Assembly (NCBI GenBank): GCA_030052355.1 | Contig: JASIGS010000109.1 | Location: 1 to 6,747, forward strand | Direction of reading: 5' to 3' | Origin: Streptosporangiaceae bacterium | GTDB taxonomy: Bacteria > Actinomycetota > Actinomycetes > Streptosporangiales > Streptosporangiaceae | DNA length: 6,747 bases | In this document: positions 1-6,402 of the stretch, in pieces | Position numbering within the stretch: the first letter of the stretch is position 1 | Layout: every line of letters starts with the position of its first letter | The notes under the pieces: generated by a model | Told to the model about the DNA's origin: nothing | Seen by the model: the letters and a program-made list of their open reading frames with translations, nothing else | Databases searched by the model: none | Position numbers and translations under genes: made by a program

Positions 1-135
1 GCGTGGCGGTACACCGAGCAGCTGCTGACACCGCTGCGGCCGCAGATCCGCCAGCTGGCCAGGGCGCTGCTCGTCTACCCGCGGCACCTGCCCTACGGCG
101 TCGCCAGGCAGCTCGCAGCTGGCGAGGCTGGCTAG
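1..135 (+). CDS. C-terminal end of an unidentified protein (partial)
   Basis: The first reading frame is open from base 1 and ends at TAG 133-135, leaving 44 codons of a gene that begins to the left of the window. The tail is rich in Leu, Arg, Gln and Ala, with several Pro (for example TPLRPQIRQLARALLVYPRH), and looks helical. There is no catalytic motif to assign it. The codon usage is typical of the rest of the window, and the frame ends exactly at a hairpin plus T-rich tract, so I believe it is a real gene end. The neighbour on the right is convergent and stops 3 bp away. I do not recognise the family and make no functional claim. Confidence 0.55.
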   Translation, partial: AWRYTEQLLTPLRPQIRQLARALLVYPRHLPYGVARQLAAGEAG

Positions 136-160
136 CGCCTAGCTGGCTTTCTTTGCCTTT
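127..160 (+). terminator. Rho-independent-type terminator of the left-edge gene
   Basis: On the + strand, arms 127-135 (GCTGGCTAG) and 139-147 (CTAGCTGGC) pair as a 9-bp RNA stem with two G-U wobbles around a CGC loop. The next bases are TTTCTTTGCCTTT (148-160), a T-rich tail. The stem contains the TAG stop of the left-edge gene and also the complement of the stop of the convergent gene. On the - strand the two wobbles become C-A mismatches and there is no T tract after the stem, so it should work mainly for + strand transcription. Confidence 0.6.
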
Positions 161-1536
161 ATCGCCGCGCTCGCCATCGACCTGTAGGCGGTGTCGGGCT
201 GCGTGACCAGGCGGTAGTACACCGACTTGCCTGGCGCCTTGACCTTGGCGACCCAGCAGCCGTTGTAGTGCGTCGGCGGGCCGTACGTCCGCTTGGCGGA
301 AGAGGCTCCGGGCAGTGTCTTCCAGGGGCCTCGCCACGACTTGGTGGAGTACTCGAAGCTGCCGCGCGGGAACACCGCCGCCTCAGACAGATCGACCAGG
401 TCCGTGTTCGGCTCGCCGCAGGCCTGCAGGCTGACGTAGCCATTTTTGCTCAGGGTGGCCTTGATCGAGGTCGAGACGAGGCCCACGTGGTCAACCGGCA
501 CCTTGACGCTCGTGCTGACATCCGAGAACCAGGGATCGTCAATCGAGAGGTCGTAGGTGTCCGGCGCCATCGGCCCCGGAATCGATATCGCGAACGTGCC
601 GTCGAGGTTCGAGTAGACGGACCACGGTCCCGGTCCGGTGCAGTTATCACCCTCGGCGCAGGGGACGAACTCACTGACCGGGATGGCCGCGACATACATG
701 GCCGTCCACGGCACCCACTCACCGCCGATCTCGTAGCTGAGCGTGCCGGAGATGGTGGCCCCTGCGGGGTAACTGACCGTGGCCGGGCTGACAGACAAGC
801 CGGTCAGGCGCGCCGGAAGAGGGGTCACCTTGACCGTCACCACGTTGGAATCGGCGAAAGCGGTGGCGGCGTTGGCCTCAGCCTCGAGAAATATGCTGCC
901 GCCGAAGTCCGCGCCGCTCCCGCTTCCGGCCTGCAAGGTGAAGGAGTAGTCCCCGTTCGCGTCGGTAGTCGCCGTCTCAGCTCCGGAGGGAGAGATGATC
1001 TCCTGCCCGACGACCGGTTCCGTGCTGCCGTCGGGGTACACGCCCATGTCGGTGCCGGATAGCGTCACCGTCTCGCCGTAGGACACCGGATTCGGGCTGA
1101 CCGACAAGGTCAGCGTCGGGTAGACGATGAAGGCGAGGGTGCCAGCGTCGGTGAAGTCGGCCTGGTCGCCACCCGTGTCCGAGGCCTGGATGGCGATGGT
1201 GTAGCTGCCCAGTGGCAGCTCCGCCTGCGTGATCGGGGAAGACACCGTCCAGGTCGTTTCGCTGCTGGTGCTCGTGCCCGAGGTCATCGTGAAGTCGTTC
1301 ACCGTGAGCGCCGGGGTCGAGCTGCCCGGCGCGTACAGCTCAGCAGTGACGCTGCTCGGGACCACCGCCGAGGTGGACAGCAGCGTCACCGACAGCTCGC
1401 CGGGGTGCGCCTGCGGGCTTCCGGCAGAGATCAATTCGATAGAGCCAGCCGACTGAGCCATCGCGGGCACGGCGAAAGCCAGGCCGCACGCGAGCGCTCC
1501 CGCGCAGGCGACGGCCAGGCTGACACGCTTGATCAT
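139..1536 (-). CDS. Secreted protein with Ig-like domains, function unknown
   Basis: 465 residues. The ATG at 1536-1534 is chosen because GGAGG lies 6 nt before it and it begins a textbook signal peptide: MIKR, a hydrophobic stretch at about 5-25, then AMA|QS, giving type I cleavage after residue 27. An in-frame ATG 24 codons further upstream lacks such a site. The mature part is rich in Ser, Thr, Val, Gly and Pro and has the look of repeated beta-sandwich Ig-like modules. Strand-turn signatures LSVSPNPVSYGETVTLSGT (about 144-162) and LSVSPATVSYPAGATISGT (about 247-265) are each followed by a DANGDYSFTL- or NLDGTFAISI-type hairpin. Four Cys in the mature protein (293, 299, 373, 427) could form two disulfides. 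A C-terminal module (about 355-450) has EYSTKSWRGPW and YYRLVT, as in many actinobacterial surface proteins. No enzyme motif, sortase signal or clear lipobox is seen. The role is inferred to be extracellular, perhaps adhesive or structural. Confidence 0.8.
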   Translation of the reverse strand: MIKRVSLAVACAGALACGLAFAVPAMAQSAGSIELISAGSPQAHPGELSVTLLSTSAVVPSSVTAELYAPGSSTPALTVNDFTMTSGTSTSSETTWTVSSPITQAELPLGSYTIAIQASDTGGDQADFTDAGTLAFIVYPTLTLSVSPNPVSYGETVTLSGTDMGVYPDGSTEPVVGQEIISPSGAETATTDANGDYSFTLQAGSGSGADFGGSIFLEAEANAATAFADSNVVTVKVTPLPARLTGLSVSPATVSYPAGATISGTLSYEIGGEWVPWTAMYVAAIPVSEFVPCAEGDNCTGPGPWSVYSNLDGTFAISIPGPMAPDTYDLSIDDPWFSDVSTSVKVPVDHVGLVSTSIKATLSKNGYVSLQACGEPNTDLVDLSEAAVFPRGSFEYSTKSWRGPWKTLPGASSAKRTYGPPTHYNGCWVAKVKAPGKSVYYRLVTQPDTAYRSMASAAIKAKKAS

Positions 1537-1624
1537 CACAGGCCTCCGGTACAAATTGAGGCGAAGCTTACCGGTGCTAACGATCTGCCGTCGCGAGACA
1601 GCGGGCAAGGGTAGGTCTCCCCAT

Positions 1625-1650
1625 CCGGCCGGGACCTAGGTCCCGGCCGG
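1625..1650 (-). terminator. 26-bp perfect palindrome, probable terminator after the AICAR transformylase gene
   Basis: Arms CCGGCCGGGACCT (1625-1637) and AGGTCCCGGCCGG (1638-1650) are exact reverse complements, giving an 11-bp GC-rich stem with a CTAG turn. It lies 9 bp past the TAA (1662-1660) of the transformylase and upstream of the secreted-protein gene on the same strand. No T tract follows on either strand. It therefore resembles the U-less hairpin terminators proposed for actinobacteria, and would separate the two genes into different transcripts. A protein-binding operator for the downstream gene is an alternative. Confidence 0.5.
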
Positions 1651-1659
1651 CGCCCGGCC

Positions 1660-2787
1660 TTAGTGGCGGAACAGCCGGAGGCCCGTGCGCACCAGCGTCA
1701 TCCCGTACTCCGCGCAGGCCGCCTCGACCTCGGCAGACCGGGCGGACCCGCCGGGCTCGATGACGTAGCTGACGCCGACCGTGCTGGCGTGGTCGACGTT
1801 GTCCCGGAACGGGATGAAACCGTCGGAGGCGAGCGTGACGCCGCTGAGCTGGTCAAGCCAGCGCTGCCGCCACTCCTCGTCCAGGCTCGGCGAGACGCCG
1901 GGAAACAGCCGCCCGAACGCCGCGACCTGGCCCGGCGTCATGTCGCCGTCGGCCATCCGCAGCTGCCAGTTCAGCCGGTCCTGGCGGTTCATGCCCGGCA
2001 GGAGCGGAAGGCCGCGGATGTGCGGGTGGCGGCGCAGCGACCACGCGGCCGTCTTGGCGGCCGCGAGCCGCACGCAGTCGACCCGGTTCTGCTGGCCCGC
2101 CCCGATGCCCACCGTCATCCCGTCCCTGACCAGCGCCACGGAGTTGGACTGGGTGTAGCGCAGCGTCACGAGCCCGAGCAGGGCATCGGTGACGGCGCCG
2201 GGCGGCAGGCTGATCAGCTCAGCGGTGATCGGAGCCGCGTCGCGCTCTTGCTCGAGCAGCAGGCCGAACACCTCGCGCCGCTCCCAGGCTGGCGGCTCGT
2301 AGTCGGGCTTGACCTCTATGACCAGGAACGTGCCGCGCCTCTTCGCGGCCAGCACGCCGGCAACTCCCGGCGCGAAGCCCGGTGCGACGATCCCGTCGGC
2401 GACGACCCGGCTGAGGAACCCGGCCAGTTCCATGTCCACCGGTTCCGACACGGCGACCATGTCGCCGAACGACGACTTGGGATCCGCGTCGCGGGCGCGC
2501 ACGTAGGCCGACGTCAGCGCGCCCGGCTGGCCGTCAAGCTGCCACGCCTGCAGCGCGGCACCATCGAGGTCACCAGCCAGCGCCGCTCCGGCCGGGGAGA
2601 CGTGCTTGAAGGACGCTGCGGCTACCTTGCCGGTGGCAGCCGAAGCCTCCCGGACAAGCTGCCAGCCGCTCAGCACATCGAGCAGGTTGATCAGCGAAGG
2701 CTCGCCGCTGACGACGCGCAAGGGCTCCGGCGACGAGCTGGCGACGCGCGCGGCCTGATGGGGATTCGTTCCGTACCGCAACCGCAT
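1660..2787 (-). CDS. Stand-alone AICAR transformylase (phosphoribosylaminoimidazolecarboxamide formyltransferase)
   Basis: 375 residues. It corresponds to the AICAR transformylase half of PurH, which moves a formyl group from 10-formyl-tetrahydrofolate to AICAR (ZMP) to give FAICAR, the penultimate step to IMP. Family landmarks run in order: RYGTNPHQ (4-11), the catalytic Lys-His pair in SFKHVSPAG (59-67, K61 and H62), SSFGD (105-109), TQSNSVAL (212-219, N215), GAGQQNRVDC (229-238), ASDGFIPFRDNVDHA (320-334) and the terminal RTGLRLFRH. Bifunctional PurH is usually above 500 residues with an N-terminal MGS-like IMP cyclohydrolase domain. Here the protein begins directly at the RYG motif, and the upstream DNA is a leader, so the domain is absent rather than cut off. 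ATG 2787-2785 has AAGGAG 7 nt upstream. IMP cyclohydrolase must be encoded elsewhere, or this is a second copy beside a full purH. The ZTP riboswitch in the leader supports the assignment. Confidence 0.92.
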   Translation of the reverse strand: MRLRYGTNPHQAARVASSSPEPLRVVSGEPSLINLLDVLSGWQLVREASAATGKVAAASFKHVSPAGAALAGDLDGAALQAWQLDGQPGALTSAYVRARDADPKSSFGDMVAVSEPVDMELAGFLSRVVADGIVAPGFAPGVAGVLAAKRRGTFLVIEVKPDYEPPAWERREVFGLLLEQERDAAPITAELISLPPGAVTDALLGLVTLRYTQSNSVALVRDGMTVGIGAGQQNRVDCVRLAAAKTAAWSLRRHPHIRGLPLLPGMNRQDRLNWQLRMADGDMTPGQVAAFGRLFPGVSPSLDEEWRQRWLDQLSGVTLASDGFIPFRDNVDHASTVGVSYVIEPGGSARSAEVEAACAEYGMTLVRTGLRLFRH

Positions 2788-2790
2788 TCG

Positions 2791-2817
2791 GGGTCTCCTT
2801 CGATCGAAGGAGCACCC
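2791..2817 (-). promoter_or_regulatory. Expression-platform hairpin that sequesters the Shine-Dalgarno
   Basis: On the - strand an 18-bp perfect palindrome, CTCCTTCGATCGAAGGAG (2812-2795), folds into a 7-bp stem with a GATC loop. One arm is the Shine-Dalgarno AAGGAG of the transformylase gene and the other is its anti-Shine-Dalgarno. The stem can extend by GGGT (2817-2814) pairing with ACCC (2794-2791), with G2813 bulged. GGGT is part of the conserved 3' element of the ZTP aptamer, so hairpin formation and the folded aptamer should compete. Without ligand the ribosome site is hidden; with ZMP/ZTP it should be freed. No T tract follows, which favours translational over transcriptional control. 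Confidence 0.75.
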
Positions 2818-2884
2818 AGGCCGACGGCACTCCGGCTGCGTCGCGCTTCCCGGTGGTGAGCTCCACCTGAGGCCAGTCGCGCTA
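2811..2884 (-). ncRNA. ZTP (pfl) riboswitch aptamer
   Basis: Read on the - strand, the leader contains the conserved blocks of the pfl/ZTP motif in the right order. GCGCGACTGGCC (2882-2871) is followed by GGTGG-AGCTCA-CCACC (2867-2852) and GGGAAGCGC (2851-2843). After a variable linker comes a short stem, GCCG (2836-2833) with CGGC (2823-2820), running into CTGGGT (2819-2814), the counterpart of the conserved CUGGGC element. GCGC 2882-2879 can pair with GCGC 2846-2843 to close the 5' subdomain. ZTP riboswitches bind ZMP/ZTP and usually turn on folate one-carbon and purine genes. An AICAR transformylase is a classic target. The last conserved C is a U here. Confidence 0.9.
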
Positions 2885-2890
2885 ATACGA

Positions 2891-2896
2891 ATTGTA
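2891..2896 (-). promoter_or_regulatory. -10 element (TACAAT) of the riboswitch/transformylase promoter
   Basis: On the - strand TACAAT (2896-2891) matches the TATAAT consensus at 5 of 6 positions. Initiation at A2886 to A2883 would start the RNA right at the 5' edge of the ZTP aptamer, which is where it should begin. No good -35 hexamer is seen 16-18 bp upstream (CCCTAG or similar), so an activator or a GC-rich variant -35 may be involved. Confidence 0.5.
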
Positions 2897-2920
2897 ACGG
2901 CCAGGACCCACGCCTAGGGT
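2892..2920 (+). promoter_or_regulatory. Promoter of the dioxygenase gene (TTGTAA-N17-TAGGGT)
   Basis: A -35-like TTGTAA (2892-2897), a 17-bp spacer and TAGGGT (2915-2920, an actinobacterial TANNNT -10) form a plausible housekeeping promoter. Initiation 7-8 nt beyond the -10 falls at about 2927-2928, directly before the GTG/ATG starts at 2928 and 2931, so the mRNA would be leaderless or nearly so. The -35 shares five base pairs with the -10 of the divergent riboswitch promoter. Confidence 0.55.
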
Positions 2921-2930
2921 GTTGCGGGTG

Positions 2931-3713
2931 ATGGCGACGATGCCCGTCACGTCCGCCAGCGCGGACGTGACGAAGCGGCTGCTGGACGACGGCTACGTGG
3001 TCGTGACCGGGATGATGGACACCGACGGGCTGGCCGCCGCCCGCGCTGACCTGGACCGCGTGCTGCGTGCCACCCCGACCGGACGCAACCCGTTCGAGGG
3101 CTACTCAACCCAGCGCGTCTACGCCCTGTTCGCCAAGACCAGGACGTTCGACGCGGCGGCAACCCATCCGCTGCTGCTGGCCGTGCTCGACCAGGTACTC
3201 GGTCACTACCAGCTCAGCGCCCCGGTCGGCATCCGGATCGGGCCCGCTGAGCAGGCGCAGATCCTGCACCGCGATGACGGCATCTACCCGGTACCCGAGC
3301 CGCGCCCGCCGCTGGTGGTCAACACCATGTGGCCGCTCGACGAGTTCACGCTGGAGAACGGCGCGACGAGGTTCGTGCCGGGCAGCCACGCGTGGGAACC
3401 TGGCCGCACCCCGACGGCAGATGACGAGGTCGCCACGGCGGTGCTGTCACCCGGATCGGTCATGTTCTACCTGGGCAGCCTGTGGCACGGCGGCGGCGAG
3501 AACCGGACGAGCCAGCCGCGCCTCGGCGTGATCCTGGAGTACGCGGCCGGCTGGCTGCGCCAGCAGGAGAACCACTGCCTGGCGGTGCCGCGCGACGTCG
3601 TCAGGCAGCTGCCCGAGCGGCTGCAGGAACTGCTCGGCTACAACATCTACCCGCCGTTCATCGGCTACGTCGACGGCATCCACCCGCGCAAGGTGCTGTC
3701 GTCCGGCGCATAG
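2931..3713 (+). CDS. Phytanoyl-CoA dioxygenase (PhyH) family Fe(II)/2-oxoglutarate oxygenase
   Basis: 260 residues from ATG 2931. A non-haem iron dioxygenase of the PhyH type: 2-oxoglutarate and O2 are used to hydroxylate or otherwise oxidise a substrate, here unknown. The sequence shows the facial triad HRD (H113, D115) and the distal His in SLWHGGGEN (H186), with an Arg after it (R197 in QPRLGVILEY) placed to bind 2-oxoglutarate. The family landmark NGATRFVPGSHAW (about 144-156) lies between them, and the N-terminal DDGYVVVTGMMD (about 19-30) is also typical. Length fits the family. In-frame starts exist at GTG 2919, GTG 2928, ATG 2931 and ATG 2940. GTG 2919 lies inside the -10 box and is unlikely; 2928 or 2931 fit a leaderless mRNA; 2940 has a GGTGAT 7 nt upstream. 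It is cytoplasmic, with no signal peptide. PhyH relatives act in lipid, osmolyte and natural-product chemistry, so the substrate cannot be deduced. It diverges from the AICAR transformylase gene. Confidence 0.85.
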   Translation: MATMPVTSASADVTKRLLDDGYVVVTGMMDTDGLAAARADLDRVLRATPTGRNPFEGYSTQRVYALFAKTRTFDAAATHPLLLAVLDQVLGHYQLSAPVGIRIGPAEQAQILHRDDGIYPVPEPRPPLVVNTMWPLDEFTLENGATRFVPGSHAWEPGRTPTADDEVATAVLSPGSVMFYLGSLWHGGGENRTSQPRLGVILEYAAGWLRQQENHCLAVPRDVVRQLPERLQELLGYNIYPPFIGYVDGIHPRKVLSSGA

Positions 3714-3736
3714 CCGGCCGTCACTACGTGCCAGTC

Positions 3737-3752
3737 GGCGGCCGGCGCCGCC
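3737..3752 (+). terminator. GC-rich hairpin after the dioxygenase gene
   Basis: GGCGGC (3737-3742) and GCCGCC (3747-3752) form a perfect 6-bp stem with a CGGC loop, 24 bp after the stop of the dioxygenase gene. There is no T tract. Its place, upstream of the probable promoter at 3785, suits a terminator that closes the dioxygenase transcript. In DNA of this base composition short GC stems also arise by chance. Confidence 0.3.
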
Positions 3753-3784
3753 CTGAAGCACGCGAACACCTTTCCTCGGCACCG

Positions 3785-3811
3785 TGTCGATCTGGGCTCC
3801 GGCCGTTCGTG
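3785..3811 (+). promoter_or_regulatory. Probable ECF42-type promoter (TGTCGA-N17-CGTG)
   Basis: TGTCGA (3785-3790) is followed after exactly 17 bp by CGTG (3808-3811). From memory of published work on ECF42 sigma factors in Streptomyces venezuelae, their targets carry TGTCGA at -35 and CG(A/T)C at -10. Here the -35 is exact and the -10 differs at its last base. The element lies in front of a DGPF gene that is itself followed by an ECF42 gene, which is the expected place for an autoregulated promoter. Initiation near 3817 would give a leader of about 50 nt. Confidence 0.6.
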
Positions 3812-3823
3812 TAGCTGCTGAGA

Positions 3824-3842
3824 GCCGGCCATCCCGGCCGGC
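3824..3842 (+). repeat. Hairpin in the leader of the DGPF gene
   Basis: GCCGGCC (3824-3830) and GGCCGGC (3836-3842) form a 7-bp stem around ATCCC, ending 12 bp before the AGGAG ribosome site (3855-3859). If the promoter at 3785 is right, this hairpin is in the 5' untranslated RNA. It could affect stability or attenuation. It does not overlap the ribosome site and has no T tract, and it may have no function. Confidence 0.3.
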
Positions 3843-3866
3843 CCATAACCGGACAGGAGCGAAGCA

Positions 3867-4220
3867 ATGACGCAGTACCTGCTCAGCATCTACCAGCCCG
3901 ACGGCGAGCCACCGCCACCCGAGGTCCTCGGCCCGATCATGGACAAGCTCGGAGAGTGGAACGCCGGGCTGCGGGCGGCCGGCGAGTGGGTGTTCGCCGC
4001 CGGGCTGCTTCCGCCGGGCAGCGCCACGGTGGTGCGCGTCAGGGGCGACGAGGACATCCTGACCGACGGGCCGTTCGCCGAGGGCAAGGAGCACATCGGC
4101 GGCTTCACCGTGATCGACGTCGCCGATCTCGATGCCGCGCTGCACCGCAGCAGGGAGCTGGCCGGGATCACCGGCCTGCCGGTAGAGGTGCGGCCGATGC
4201 GGAGCGTTCCGGCTGAATGA
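3867..4220 (+). CDS. DGPF/YCII-domain protein, partner of the ECF42 sigma factor
   Basis: 117 residues, a complete single YCII-related (DGPF) domain. The name-giving motif is [15 protein letters not shown] (66-80), after an N-terminal strand [10 protein letters not shown] and a helix [20 protein letters not shown] (28-47). A final strand and helix ([20 protein letters not shown], about 85-100) complete the alpha-beta fold. ATG 3867 has AGGAG 7 nt upstream. The stop overlaps the start of the sigma gene as ATGA (4217-4220), so the two are translationally coupled. DGPF genes are the most constant neighbours of ECF42 sigma factors and their known targets. The biochemical role is not established: YCII relatives include a few hydrolases and many proteins of unknown function. 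It is small and cytoplasmic. It may act as an effector or a modulator of the sigma factor; both are inference. Confidence 0.88.
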   Translation: MTQYLLSIYQPDGEPPPPEVLGPIMDKLGEWNAGLRAAGEWVFAAGLLPPGSATVVRVRGDEDILTDGPFAEGKEHIGGFTVIDVADLDAALHRSRELAGITGLPVEVRPMRSVPAE

Positions 4221-5437
4221 CCGGCGTGCCGTCCGCTGACCTCGAGCGCATCTTCCGCGAGGAGTATGGGCGCGCCGTATCAGTCCTCGTCCGCTCGTTT
4301 GGTGACATCGACATCGCCGAGGACGCGGTCCAGGACGCCTTCGCCGCAGCGCTCCAGCACTGGCCGTCGGCGGGACTACCGCCGAGTCCGGCGGGCTGGC
4401 TCATCACGACGGCGCGCAACAAGGGCATCGACAGGCTGCGCCGCGAAGGTTTGCGCGACGACAAGCACGCGCAGGCCGCCTTGATCCACGTCCGGGACGA
4501 TCAGGCAGAACGAGAGGGACCAGTGCAGGACGACCGGCTCCGGCTGATCTTCACCTGCTGCCATCCGGCACTGGCCGCGACGGCGCAGGTGGCACTCACC
4601 CTGCGGCTGATCGGCGGCCTGTCGACAGCGGAGATTGCCCGCGCGTTCCTGGTCAGCGAGGAGACCATGGCCCAGCGGCTGGTCCGCGCCAAGGGAAAGA
4701 TACGCGACGCCCACATCCCTTACCGCGTGCCGCGTGACGCCGACCTGCCCGCTCGGCTCGGCGCCGTGCTCGCGGTCGTGTACCTCATCTTCAACGAGGG
4801 CTACGCCGCGAGCGCCGGCGAGCGGCTCGGACGCGACGACCTGTGCGCCGAGGCCATCCGGCTCGGACGGCTGCTCGCCCGGCTCATGCCGGACGAGCCG
4901 GAGGTCGCCGGACTTCTCGCGCTGATGCTGCTGACGCACGCGCGGCGGGCCACCAGAACCACGCCGGACGGCGACCTGGTGCTGCTCGCCGACCAGGAGC
5001 GAGAGCGCTGGGATCGCGAGCTCATAGCGGAGGGCCAGGCGCTGGTCCGCGCGTGCCTGCGCCGCGGCCAGCCGGGCCCGTACCAGATCCAGGCGGCGAT
5101 CAACGCGGTGCACACCGACGCGCCGACCGCCGGCGATACCGACTGGCGGCAGATCCTCCAGCTCTACGACCAGCTCATGGCCATCGCGCCGAGTCCGGTC
5201 GCGGCGCTCAACCGGGCGGTCGCGGTGGCCGAGGTAGACGGCGCGCAGGCCGCGCTCGACATCGTCGAGCGGCTCAACCTGGACGGCTATTACCTGCAGC
5301 ACGCCATACGTGCCGACCTGCTGAGCCGCCTGCATCGCCGCACCGAGGCCGCGGCCGAGTACGAGCAGGCCGTCGGCATGACCGGCAACGCCCCCGAGCG
5401 CAGGTTCCTGCTGCGAAGGCGCGCTGAACTCGGCTAG
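4217..5437 (+). CDS. ECF42-group RNA polymerase sigma factor with long C-terminal extension
   Basis: 406 residues, about twice a minimal ECF sigma factor. Sigma-2 covers roughly 7-77, with [19 protein letters not shown] (32-50) and [19 protein letters not shown] (58-76) for core binding and -10 recognition. Sigma-4 covers about 105-165, with [12 protein letters not shown] (108-119) and the helix-turn-helix [28 protein letters not shown] (135-162, given as a span of key residues) for -35 binding. After that comes the extension typical of ECF42 (COG4941): [17 protein letters not shown] (183-199), then a helical, TPR-like region up to the end with [19 protein letters not shown] (324-342) and a final repeat around 374-406. 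ECF42 factors have no classical anti-sigma partner, and the extension is thought to control activity. No anti-sigma gene is present here. The ATG overlaps the stop of the DGPF gene. The gene ends 27 bp from a convergent SDR gene. Confidence 0.93.
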   Translation: MTGVPSADLERIFREEYGRAVSVLVRSFGDIDIAEDAVQDAFAAALQHWPSAGLPPSPAGWLITTARNKGIDRLRREGLRDDKHAQAALIHVRDDQAEREGPVQDDRLRLIFTCCHPALAATAQVALTLRLIGGLSTAEIARAFLVSEETMAQRLVRAKGKIRDAHIPYRVPRDADLPARLGAVLAVVYLIFNEGYAASAGERLGRDDLCAEAIRLGRLLARLMPDEPEVAGLLALMLLTHARRATRTTPDGDLVLLADQERERWDRELIAEGQALVRACLRRGQPGPYQIQAAINAVHTDAPTAGDTDWRQILQLYDQLMAIAPSPVAALNRAVAVAEVDGAQAALDIVERLNLDGYYLQHAIRADLLSRLHRRTEAAAEYEQAVGMTGNAPERRFLLRRRAELG

Positions 5438-5449
5438 GCCGTGACGGCC
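5437..5449. terminator. Short hairpin between convergent sigma-factor and SDR genes
   Basis: GGCCG (5437-5441) and CGGCC (5445-5449) pair around TGA in the 27-bp gap between two convergent stop codons. The stem is only 5 bp and there is no T tract on either side. Its position would suit a bidirectional terminator, but the structural support is weak. Confidence 0.25.
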
Positions 5450-5464
5450 CTGGTCGGCCTGGGT

Positions 5465-6307
<843 letters not shown>

Positions 6308-6390
6308 GATCAACTCCCTGCAGTCAGGTTTCCTGCCGGCCAGCCACGGAGTTGCAAGCATCTCAGCGTGCGAAACAACGCAGTGTGGTG

Positions 6391-6396
6391 CATTAT
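6391..6396. promoter_or_regulatory. Possible -10 element in the SDR/amidase divergent region
   Basis: CATTAT (6391-6396) on the + strand ends 6 nt before the amidase GTG, so initiation at G6403 would give a leaderless mRNA. The overlapping CATAAT (6397-6392 on the - strand) matches the -10 consensus at 5 of 6 positions and could serve the SDR gene. The element sits inside the inverted repeat GGTGC (6388-6392) / GCACC (6398-6402). No convincing -35 is seen on either side, so this is tentative. Confidence 0.3.
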
Positions 6397-6402
6397 GGCA
6401 CC

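Noticed and set aside
268..1062. Open frame of 264 codons on the + strand opposite the secreted-protein gene
   Set aside because: Arg-rich shadow without homology cues. The opposite strand has a signal peptide and a good ribosome site.
1467..1536. Lipoprotein signal around Cys11 or Cys17 of the secreted Ig-like protein
   Set aside because: Neither Cys has a Leu/Val/Ile at -3, and the hydrophobic core continues past both to a good type I site (AMA|QS), so ordinary secretion is more likely.
1537..1624. Promoter for the secreted-protein gene (for example TTGCCC-N17-GATCGT on the - strand)
   Set aside because: The -10 part matches poorly and several equally weak alternatives exist, so I do not report one.
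1663..2859. Long open frame of 398 codons on the + strand opposite the AICAR transformylase gene
   Set aside because: It is the antisense shadow of a highly conserved gene and rich in Arg, Ala, Gly and Pro, with no recognisable domain. It also overlaps the riboswitch. High-GC DNA opens such frames routinely.
3824..3842. Hairpin taken as the terminator of the dioxygenase gene
   Set aside because: It would lie downstream of the probable ECF42-type promoter and so block the DGPF operon. The hairpin at 3737-3752 is a better placed candidate.
4376..5335. Open frame of 319 codons on the - strand opposite the sigma-factor gene
   Set aside because: Antisense of the conserved sigma-factor gene, with low-complexity Arg/Ala/Val composition and no start signal or domain.
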